DNA from: Beroe ovata
Taxonomy: Eukaryota > Ctenophora > Nuda > Beroida > Beroidae
NCBI GenBank assembly: GCA_946803715.1
Contig: CAMPET010000267.1
Span: 68,089-98,220 of the forward strand
Direction of reading: 5' to 3'
Length of the DNA stretch: 30,132 nucleotides
The notes under the pieces: model-generated
Told to the model about the DNA's origin: nothing
Seen by the model: the letters and a program-made list of their open reading frames with translations, nothing else
Databases searched by the model: none
Shown: piece by piece, positions 9,339-19,687 of the stretch
Numbering within the stretch: the stretch's first letter is position 1
Layout of the letters: each line of letters starts with the position of its first letter
Made by a program: the position numbers and the translations under genes

Positions 9339-11355
9339 AAACTATAAAATGTGCACAGTACATGATACATGTACCGAATTGACTGACAGTAGGCGCTTCA
9401 TTTTGGCATGCTTTACTGAAATCAAGTGAACGGGAACGTTCATTGTGATTAGAAATAATCAGGACAATTAATCACTCAATCAGAGTATATTTTAGACGAA
9501 ACACAGCTGTATAAGTTTTTAATATAACTGATCGTATGTGCCATCAGTGTTCATGTGAGTGCTTGATTATTTGAACTTCTAAAATATCATTAAGGTTTTC
9601 AGATCAGACTTTTCATCAATACTTGAATTTCTAAAATCTCTGTATGTGGCAAGCAGTCAAAACTCAAAACAAATGGTTATAACAAGATAATTGAATAATC
9701 AATGCAACATCGATGAATATCTCTGATAAACTATAAGGAGTCCTGTCAGCTAAAACTGTCATAAAATAAGGAGTTAGATTACTACTGAAGGACATCATAT
9801 AACACAATCACAAACAAGTTGATTTGGTAATTTTAATGATACGCAATACGCATTTGCTTATTATAGTACAACGTAATGCAGTTTACCATTCTTCAACACA
9901 AATGATAGGGAGAAAGGATAATAATAACTGTTCGACAATAGTGACAGAATGTTGGGCTACTTCCCACTACTACTCCCCGACTACAGCTCAAGAGTCAACC
10001 AGGAATCATTCTAAATGATAGTGACAAACTGACGCAGTGACACACACATAAACACACTGTGTTTGTACGTGTCTCACACGCACACACACAATGCGGTTAC
10101 TCCCTAAAATATAGACGTCTGAAATATCTATACCCACCACACCCTAGCCTTATGAATCATACTATAATAGAGCTAGGTAAATTAATGTGATTGTTATATT
10201 ATACTACATACATCATACAATGGCATAAAGTAATGTTCTCAACAGTTTTCAGTGAACAGGTTTCATGTTAACACGCAAGCAAAATTTGGAATTCACGACC
10301 TTGTTTTACAAGCGCTGGGATTGTAATACTGCACAGTTATGCAGTGGTGTTAAGGAGTTGTGACGAATAGTTGGTTCTCGATTCGTGAGCGAGACCAGTG
10401 CGAAATGTTCATGAAGGAGGAATGATTGTGGGGTGCGTAGTTACTAACTACACCTAGTAATCATTCAAATGTGTATATCGTGATGCAAACAACCTCCACA
10501 ATGCAGTCACAGTCGTCCGAAAACAACCACCAAAAATAGGTAGGTACTTATGAGACATGTAAACGGGTTCGGTTTCGACACCTGACTACAAAACCCGTGA
10601 TAAAAACACATTATGACGTCAGTGTTACCTGAGACACATTGTTCATTCTACAATGAGCGAAGTGTATAAATCGGAATATCACAGGGATTCACTATTCAGG
10701 ACATGCTGAATATTATTATGAATTTCATGTCTCTCTACGTGTCTTTTTGTCACGGAAGGTCACTTCCCAAGTCTCTGCATACACTGAGACTCGAGACTCG
10801 TGACAATGCGACCTGAGACGGTGTGTCTCCCTGTGGAGATTTCTCTATGATTCTCTCAGGTGTAACCATAGGAACATCATGTATACAGTTCGTCAGTGTA
10901 ATTCTATCCAGCTTTCTATTGCACCACCGGCTATAACAAGTCGTTACACGTGCACTGTGCAAAGTCCATTCTGCCATATTTGTGCAATACATGGGTTAAT
11001 TCCCTTAATTAGGTAGATAATAACAAACCTACATGCCCATTACCATGAAAATGAACTGGTTCAATGTTCATATTGACGGGAGCTGTAAGGGGAAATAGAT
11101 TGATTCCTGGCTGCACTCCAACAAAACAGTGCCACCCTCATTTAATTAACAGCCCCTGTTTATATTGGGATGATATCAGCGACACAATAACTCAGCGCGT
11201 CGCATTACCTATAAAAATAAATACCTAGATATATTTAGTATCTGAAAGTCCTTATTATTTACACAAACGCACGGTCATGCAGAATATATACAAATATGTA
11301 ACATATCTGTCCCGTATAGAAACAATCCCTACCCCTTCCCCAGACACCAGACACA
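8891..11355. other. Intergenic region, no supported gene
   Basis: This 2.5-kb AT-rich stretch lies between the FDPS upstream flank and the 3' end of the CCDC177-like gene. It contains CA microsatellites at 9307-9340 and around 10038-10092. The open frames (8933-9127 plus, 9824-10018 plus, 10992-10750 minus) are short, lack recognisable domains and are not linked by convincing splice sites. It also contains the 3' UTR of the minus-strand CCDC177-like gene, whose end I cannot place. Confidence 0.55.
9307..9340. repeat. CA microsatellite
   Basis: A CA dinucleotide run with one interruption (caaacac). Confidence 0.9.
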
Positions 11356-13448
11356 CTATTTCCATCGTGAGTTTGTCCCCTTCGACTCAAGATGGGCCAT
11401 CAACTCAGCCTCGTGACTCATCTGGTCGAATGACTTGGCACTTCGCAGATTACTTCGGGAAGTGATACTTCCACCCCTACGTGATATTGCCCTCACTTTC
11501 TTCAGCATCCGCTCCTTTTCCTGGTTCAGAAACTCCGCTTTCTTATCCTGAAATGATCGGAAATTCAAAACATTGGTAAACTCTACTACGCTCAACAGAA
11601 ATTCTCATTGCGATGCCCAAACTTCCTCACTTTAGTGATGATGCTGTCCAAGTTTTTCAGCAAATTCAGCTCCTGAGTCCTGAGTACATGCTTCATGTTC
11701 TGTGCTTGTCTCTTTTCCTTTTCCAGCCTCATTCTCCTTGCTTTTGCACTCACGTCCCTCACTCGACGTTGTGCCTTGATATCAGCCCTCTCCAGAGCGC
11801 GCGACTGTCTCTTAATCACCAGATTCTCCCAAGAAGACCTGTCCTCCTGAACAGATATCATCAGGTATGTCGTCATATTAATGAGATGACATAACGATAA
11901 CTCAACACAATAGTTTAGCACTTCTCTCTACGCTACTAAGTTGTTCACCTCAATAAGTCGAGCTGATCGTTGTGCTTTGAATTGCTTTATTTCCGATTTC
12001 AGCTCGTTAATGTGAGCCTGTGTTTCCCTCAGGAGATGATTCCTATTCTGGAGTTCCATTTTCTGTAAATTCTTCATGACGTGCTCTGAAACCCCTTTCT
12101 CCACTTGACGAAGCTGAAAAGATAATATTACCTATTAAACGATTTCTATGCTGTTTTGTCAAACACCCGTTACATCATTAGTGTTCTGTCGCGGAAAAGA
12201 AATAAACAGTACATGTCTCAATTTGTTCCTCGAATTCCGCGTCTTTTCTGCTGCATGCTTCGTCTGTTTTTGTAGCTTCAAAGCTTCAATGTTGGCACTT
12301 TTCCTCACCAAGGCTTCCTCTTGTCGCTGTTGAACTTTGAGAGCCTGCAAATAATGATATTGTAGCTCATAATGCTGCAGCAAGCATGTGAAGATACAAT
12401 TGAGGCACAATCATTGTATTGAAGCACATCTCAAACCTTTAGTTCCTTCTCCAGTTGAGCAACGTTGGCTGAAAGTTCCTGGTGAGTGTGCCTAAGATCC
12501 TCATAGCTCTGTCTCAAGCAATCCTCTCCACTTGATGACCTCAGTCTGGGTTCACTGACACATCTAGGAACTGAGCTCGACCTGGGTGGTGATTTTTTCA
12601 AGATACTCTTACTTCCCTTGACAGAAAGGTCCCCATGGGATGACGTCCTCTTAATTGGAGTTGATGTAGCTCGTCTTGTAGTCTCAGGAGATCTGAGAGA
12701 TTCTGCCCATGACTTATGAGCCTTTGCTGGTGAAACTGGAACAACATCAGGGCCAGTCTCCAGATTGTTTCTGAGAGGTATGCCAGCATCTTTTGTTGAT
12801 GGATCCCATGCTACTCTCTTGGGACTGCAAGATCTGCTCCTGGATTTTGGAGGACTCTTGCTCTTAGGCAGAACTGACTTCTTGTATGAATAGGCTTCTT
12901 TATCATCCATGTATAATGGTATCTTAGAAGCATCATTTTCAGCTTCCAAGTAGATAATTCTTTGGCGCTCCTCACGAACTTGGGACAACTTGGCAAGTCT
13001 CACTTTTTCCTGAAGATTATCAGGGAATTGATGATATACAACTACTCAGAGTCAAGGCCATTATAGTTACTGTCTTCTAAGAGATTCATAAAAAAACCTG
13101 TAGATGAAATTCATCCAAAATATCAGTTCTAGAAAGGTAGTCTCTATCCTTATACTGGTGATAGAATTCAGCTACTGGAGTTCTCAGCAACTCATTTGGC
13201 CTGGCAATTTACCAATGTTAACAATATTCAAACAGTTTTTAAATCCACAAATCCCTGGTCAATTTCATGATAGAAAAGTAATTTAAGAAGACGTAATCAA
13301 GACCCTCAGACCTTACACCACACAAGTCACAAGCTTGCAATGATCTTGGGCTTGTTAGAATATAGCGTGTATCAGGATCAGCAAGTTCAAAGTTTTCAAG
13401 AGTCAAATGTGGAATTCCTATACAATTAGTTATGTCTTTTCCCTCCAT
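11356..13448 (-). CDS. CCDC177: CCDC177-like coiled-coil protein, complete, seven exons
   Basis: No function is established for this family that I know of. Minus-strand exons: 13448-13312, 13200-13098, 13009-12437, 12374-12213, 12113-11949, 11846-11631, 11547-11356, joining in frame to 515 residues. The N-terminus carries the block RYILTSPRSLQAC followed by GVRPNELL across the first intron, which matches the conserved TSPRSLEAC...VKPVELL region I recall from CCDC177. The C-terminal SFDQMSHEAELMAHLESK also matches the end of that protein. Residues 125-245 are Ser/Pro/Arg-rich and likely disordered, with SRSRSCSPKR, SILKKSPPRSSS and an RVxF-type PP1-docking motif, RVAW (145-148). Residues 250-480 are rich in Lys, Arg, Glu and Gln in coiled-coil pattern. 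Exon 4 has two in-frame acceptors 30 bases apart (12374 or 12344). Its donor (CAT-GTACTG) is the weakest splice site in the model. The gene is head-to-head with the DLK-like kinase. Confidence 0.82.
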
Positions 13449-14160
13449 TCCTAAAGATAGAAACTAGTTAAGGAGCAATTTGATTAAGATAATTCAACAA
13501 TTTTAACAGATATCAAACATGACCTTCCATTGATGCAACAAGGGAAATTTTCAAAGAACCCCAAAAAGTGATCAGGCTCTCAACTTCTGTGACACAGTAG
13601 TCTGTACGGGACCCCCTTTCTAATTCCTTATTTGCTTTCACCCCAAAGATAGAGTGGAGCCTTGTTCTATATTCTTCCCAGTTATGTTAACTCTGTGGCT
13701 CATTGATTACTTTTAACTCAGAGCCTAGGATTTAATCTCATCCTGCCAGGGAAGGTAGGAAGCAATCTTACATCTCCATATCCCCAATGTCCAATATACA
13801 AAAGAACTCACCAACTTTTGGACACACAAGATCAAGTTAAAGAATAGAATAGAATGTTTTTGACAGAAGATCAACTCAAATATTCAGTGCCAATCTCAAA
13901 CAGTTATATCGATATCATTGTCAAATAACCTTTTTTCAAGGTACCCAAACTAAGAACTTCCTTTTTTAAAACAGCCCTGTGAATTACAACATACAAAGCA
14001 ACATAAGATTTTATCAACTTAAAAACTCATCCTTTTAATTTAATTGAATTCAATTCAATTCAACACCTCCTTCAAATATTTATTTACCTGCGATTGTCAA
14101 ATACAATTGTGCTGACAGTATCATTGCTCCATATATCGCATATATCAATTCATTCATTTG
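13449..14160. other. Upstream flank of the CCDC177-like gene
   Basis: AT-rich non-coding sequence with a short ttcaattcaattcaa repeat near 14045. Together with the GC-rich block to its right it is the likely divergent promoter region of the CCDC177-like and kinase genes. No exon is seen. Confidence 0.5.
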
Positions 14161-14600
14161 AAAAACTGTGCGCACGTTGCGGCGCGCGCGCCCAATTTTA
14201 TATTTGATTTCACATTTTCACAAGAAACAGTAGAAAAGCGCACTGCACAGTTTTGTTGCCGGATGCTCAATGCTCATGCTATCTGTCCACTGTTTCTTGC
14301 GCGCGGCGCGCGCGCCTTCATCGAAGGCTTGTTTTGGCCTTCGATGAAGGCGCACGCCACGCGCCGCGCGCAAGAAACAGTGGACAGATAACATCCGGCA
14401 ACAGTTTCGCAAGCGCCGCGAACGCTCAAATTGAAGAGCCTAGAGCCTAGCGCGGCGGCAATGTGCACACGTTGCGCGCCCCTATTCTACTCAGTGAACT
14501 GAAAAGTCGTAGAAAGGACCACCACGGAGACGCGCAGCGCGCGCGGAGTATTTGGGTCACGCAGCGCGGCAACATAGCGGCAAGCATTGCCAGGCAATCG
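14160..14600. other. CpG-rich island in the divergent intergenic region
   Basis: GC-rich sequence with many CG dinucleotides (gcgcgcgc runs at 14180, 14300, 14355, 14536) in an AT-rich setting. The foldback at 14255-14403 lies inside it. Flanking blocks at about 14167 and 14461 share gtgc-cacgttgcg as imperfect direct repeats. It could be a CpG-type promoter, a mobile element, or both. Confidence 0.5.
14255..14403. mobile_element. GC-rich foldback element, copy 1
   Basis: The left arm (about 14255-14328) and right arm (about 14336-14403) are reverse complements over about 60 bases. Shared blocks are gttgccggatg, tatctgtccactgtttcttg, gcgcgcggcgcg and gccttcatcgaaggc. The loop is only a few bases, and the left arm has a short extra piece (ctcaatgctcatg). 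The inner 15-mer gccttcatcgaaggc is itself palindromic. No protein is encoded; open frames on both strands follow from the symmetry. A related copy lies at 27011-27131, which supports a dispersed foldback/MITE family. Confidence 0.8.
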
Positions 14601-14796
14601 CATTGTAAATTTAAATAAATTACAAGTTAGGCGCCAAGTCTAACATGTCCATCATATGATGAAAATTGTCGAAAATTTGTTGCGCAGGTTTCAATGGTCT
14701 TGATTACTGTGAAATGATTTTATTTTCAATTATTGTCATATTGGAACTGTCAGTAGGTTTGTGATGTAAAACTTGTGTTATCATTGCATTGATACC

Positions 14797-14878
14797 TTGT
14801 AGGATTTCACCCTACCCTTGCTGGCAGGATTTCATCCCTGGCAAGGGCGGAATGAAAGGGGCGGGTAAAATCCTACAA
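14797..14878. mobile_element. 82-bp MITE with 9-bp target-site duplication
   Basis: The element begins TTGTAGGATTTCACCC and ends GGGTAAAATCCTACAA, giving terminal inverted repeats of about 16-20 bp with few mismatches. It is flanked on both sides by the identical 9-mer attgatacc (14788-14796 and 14879-14887), immediately abutting the termini. The interior holds a second inverted pair, cccttgc and gcaaggg. Size, termini and 9-bp duplication fit a non-autonomous DNA transposon. A 9-bp duplication is typical of Mutator-like elements, though the superfamily is an inference. Confidence 0.85.
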
Positions 14879-14887
14879 ATTGATACC

Positions 14888-15193
14888 ACCATGATTTGTC
14901 ATTCTTTTTGATTAAATAGGTAAGGCAACTAGAACCATAAGAGCAGACTTCACTCTTCTGCACATCACACTTGCATTTATCAGTAAGACATCACATATAG
15001 ATATAGTTATCAATAGCATTCGAAGAGATTTGAAATTAGCATCACTAGGTATGAAATGCATAGTGGGCATCTTCTTACAAATTTGGCATCATGTTTGAGT
15101 GTTTGAAAAAGTTATCAAGAATAAGTTACTGAACATTGCTTGATCATAATTATTCTGTCTTGAAGTGTAATACTAACATAGGATGACATCACA
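14888..15193 (+). other. 5' flank / untranslated region of the DLK-like kinase gene
   Basis: AT-rich sequence just before the kinase start codon. An upstream ATG at 15182 meets a stop within four codons. I cannot identify a TATA box or transcription start with confidence. Confidence 0.4.
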
Positions 15194-18100
15194 ATGACTG
15201 ACCATGGAGAGCAAGATATGTCATGGGTTGAGTCCGGCTATATAAGTCATCCAGCTACAGTCAACCCTTTCCCTATTGATGGAGAGGACTTTAACACGCA
15301 GGATCAATCTCTGTATGACAGTTCTGCAGTTTATGAAGGGGATGACACGATAAGAGTGAGTAAAGCTATCACATAAGAGGTTTTGCAACTACAAGCAAAG
15401 ATAAACTTGGTTTCTGATTCTACACATCTTCATACGATTGAAAGCATTTGATCCAATTATCCAAACAAAACTACATACCTAACTCTCAGGATGAACCCAC
15501 ATCACTTGAGTGTATAAGTGTGGACATCAGGGAGCAGCAGTATTCTGTAACAAGTTCCACCTCAACAATTGCTCTTCTCATTGGTGGAATAAATGACTGT
15601 ATTCAGCCAGTTAAGACAGCTTTCACATCTGTCAAAGGAAGTGAGTCAGATTCTTGCATTTGATACAAAACAACTTATTGTTCCATTGCAATGATACTAC
15701 CTACTTACCTAGTGTGGTCATTGACTATGATACATTATTTCAGTCTTTAATCACTGCAAGATCGAGCACAAACACATGAGGGTCGATGTGAAGAATGATT
15801 TCTATAGCCAGGGAATGGAGGGCACAGTGATGAGAACTCAGTACAAGGGTCATGAGGTTGAAATTTTCGTTGCTTGATATTGATATTCAGCAATACCTGA
15901 TATCACTCCATGTAGCCGACATAATCCATACTTACACGAATTGAACACCCCAAAAGCAACTTTGTTACCTACAAGAATAAAGATCAGTTCCTCACTCTTA
16001 ATGCAGCTTTACCTAGTTACCTATATAGTTACCAATATAGTGACCTATATAGTTACCTACTTCTGATTATGTTACGATGCTTCCCCCAGGTTGCTGTGAA
16101 GCGTTTACTGCACCAGAAAATGTTCAATCCCAGGCTCATTGAAAAACTCGTCAAGCTGAAACCTGAGAATGTAGTTGCTTTCAAGTGAGTACTAATATTA
16201 GAGAAATAGAAATAAAATGCTAGATACATACATGGGTATTTTGCTTCCATATTTGGCATAATGCCGTTGATCCTATTCAAACCACTAGAACCACCCATCA
16301 CTATTATCATCCTTGTCCAGTAAACATCTAGTTTGACTATACGGTGGATGTCCTGCTATACCCCCTGTATTCCACCATGACGTTAATTATTTTGTGAGCG
16401 AGTCACGTGGCTAACATGCCCAAATATGGTAGTACGCAGTCCGGTGTTTTGTGCACTGGTGTTCACGAGGTAGTACATGCTACATGAGGCTCCACCTGAC
16501 TTGCAATACCAGGCATACTTTTCCTGCGTGAAGCAATGAACAGCATGTAGGATTGATGCATTTTAATGACAACACAATAAGTGACAAGTTAGTGTGCAGA
16601 AATAGTATGATCTTGATAACGCATGCAGTGACGTAGTATTCCGTAGCATGTTAAAAGCAACTCGCACTCTGATGTAAATTAATGCTGTAAAAGAGGCGAA
16701 AATAATGAATGATAGGTGGTAATAATCGAAATGTTTGATCATTGGTTTTAGTTTCTTGGTAAAACTCATCAGGAGTCCTATAATAAGACAAAATGTTGCA
16801 TTATTATTGGTAATTATCTCCCTCAACAAAGTCAATTTCTCTTGTTCGTAACTCAATGGATACCCAGTAACCACATAATAATGAAGCATTACTTGTAGCC
16901 TGGGCGTGACCCTTGAATAGGATCCCATGATGCATTGTTTTCCAATACGGCTTGAATTGGCACAACGCCAATATGTATATCATCATCGGTATGGAACGGA
17001 GCCAAATTTGAGTCCTATGACTTGCCAGTGACGTCATTTTGAGGACTTGACACTGTGCCAACTTGAGATGGTTTTCTTGAGAAGTAGTAAGTACGAAGAT
17101 GGTTTTCCCATTGTTTGGATTACCTGGGCGATTCCTTGAGGAATTCGACACTCCCTAATAGGCACACTCCCCAATAGGGAGTGTTATTGTTCCAACGCTG
17201 GGAAGAACAATGGTAAACGTGTCAAACTGTCACTACTGATTTCACTCATGTCATGTGAGAGCGTGTGATATGAGTGTCATGTGTGGTTCTGGTTGTGTGC
17301 ATGTCTGTTATAATAGAGTGGACACTGCAATACATCGTACTGTATAGCCATGAAGTTCATGGTACAGAGTGCTTTCAGTGATAAAATTGTGTCAGACAGC
17401 TAATGTGATTCATTAAGTACAGGGAATGATAAGCTGTTGTCGATTTTGTAGTAAATGTGCTTAGTCAGACAGATGTAATTTACCATGGAGAGCAAACTTT
17501 ATCTCCCTGATGAAGCATATTCACCACTCTTTCTCTTCCTACCCCTCTCCTTCTCTAATGATATAATTAGTCATCCCATGTCATGATATAATTAGTCATG
17601 AGACTGTCTTATCAGTGCAGTTCTACTAGCACCTCCTTGCTACGTCTTAATCTTATGGGAATCAATTGACCCTCTCTCTCTCTCCCCATTTTCTCAATTA
17701 TTTCTACATTATGGTACGGTGAAATCACAGCTAAATTTAGTGTTCAACTTCCAACCCTGTTTATCATGACTGCAGTCATGGTGGTTGAGGATTGATTAGG
17801 TATTGTATTAGGACACAACAAGTTTACTGTACAGACATTATAAATCCATAGTGTTTGTATGTGCAAGTCATACTTAATAAACCATGGACCATACTGTTAC
17901 GGCACATAGTATCATGCAAATACCGGCCGTTCCCGGGGCCGGGATCCCGGTCGAGCCCTGAGTCTACCATCATCTTAGTACATTATCATGATGTTTCCAT
18001 AATCCATGTTTGAGTAGATGTTGCCAATTTCGTGACTTTTGCCTGTCACTTTATGATCTCATTGTTATTGTCAACTGTGAAGGCTCAGAGTCCAAGGAAG

Positions 18101-19637
18101 CTCAAATTAACAGCTGATAGTATATGATTATGCACTTATGACGTCATCACTTTATAACTTCCATCCCTGGCGGGAAGCCAACTTTCCCAATCCCTGGTCA
18201 TTAGCACTGTGCGTTCTTCACTGTGCATCAGTGTGATAATTGAGGCACCTGTAATAATCATCACCGCAACTTCACACAAAGGTCTTTTTGATCATCACTC
18301 AAACTGTGAACCGTATGGGAGTTGAATCTTGAGTGTAATATTGTGAGCCTTGTTAGGTACCTACATAAGTGAGCGTGTGAAAACACATTTGATTGAAAAG
18401 GAGGGAAACACTTTCCTCATCAACCCCAAAACTATCTCGGAACACGAAAGAGTGCGACGGGAATGCCTCATTCCATTTCTCATTTCGACCCTGATTTTAT
18501 CCCATGATTGCTGACTCCCTCCCATTTCCAGGGGCTACACTGTCGATCCACACCAGTATGTAATGGAGTTCCTACCACACGGTACATTATCAGGATACAT
18601 CAGTAAGGGGGGTGAGTCACGTGATTGACACCAACCAATCAGAAAGTATCTACAATCATACGACATCCAATCAGAAAGAAGCATTCTGGATGACACCCTC
18701 CAATCAGAAAACAGCATAGCTACACTGACCAATCACACACACAGGTGACATTCCCCCACAAGAACTGATACGATGGTCACGGAATATCGTGAATGGCTTG
18801 GAGCATCTCCACAATCTGAACATCATTCACTGCGACCTCAAATCAGCCAAGTAAGTAACTGTGCTGCAACACCATTTTCCTGATGCGATACCTCAGAAAA
18901 TCCTCCAAATTCATAATCTAAGGCCAAAATTAGACCAGGAACACCTCTCCTTATGTCTCTGCTTGATAGAATATTTTTCGACCATCCTTGACCATGATGC
19001 TTGGTGTTGAAATTTGGGATGATACTTCTCGAGATGGGAGATACGAAGTGATTTCACTCACTTTGTCCTCTGATTTTTGGAGAAGTAACTGTCGTTTCTA
19101 GGCATTTTTGGAAGCTGAATCGATTGTTATCGGAATTTTTGCTCTTTATTTCTCAATTTCGGGGATACACTCGGGTAGGTACCTATATAATATCATTACT
19201 GCTGCTGTGTTGTACGTACTGTTAACATTTATACTGTGTAGTGTGTACTGTTCCTATAGTGTATACTGTATAGTGTATACTGTATACTGTTTACTGTGTA
19301 GTGTATACTGTATACTGTTTACTGTGTGTTCAATCCCTTTACTCCGAGAAATAATGGGCCCAGGTATTAGCTGGAACCATAATTAGCAAATCTCATGAGA
19401 CCATGAACTATTATACAATAATTATCATATTGGTCTCATGATTCATAGGCGTGTATTGTGCGTGAAAAGGAGCCAGTGAGACTGTGAGGGTTGAGTGAGC
19501 GAGATGTTTCAAAGAAATCACGAGAGAAACGAGAGAAAGTGTATGAGAGAAAGGGTGATTGTGTGTGTGTGTGTGTGTGTGTGTTTGTGTGTGTNGTGTC
19601 ATTTACATACAGAGATCATGAGATTGTTCGTCTAATA

Positions 19638-19687
<50 letters not shown>

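Noticed and set aside
10750-10992. 80-codon minus-strand open frame
   Set aside because: It has no recognisable domain, no convincing splice sites and no coding neighbours in the same frame.
14158-14468. Four overlapping open frames on both strands in the GC-rich block
   Set aside because: They mirror each other because of the foldback palindrome; all carry the same repeat-derived peptide and no gene context.
16563-17151. Two overlapping minus-strand open frames in kinase intron 4
   Set aside because: They overlap each other in different frames and show no recognisable family; chance open reading in AT-rich intron is more likely.
17923-17960. Short GC-rich block with a sequence like a tRNA B box (cggtcgagccc)
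   Set aside because: No A box at proper distance and no cloverleaf could be drawn, so neither a tRNA nor a tRNA-derived SINE is supported.
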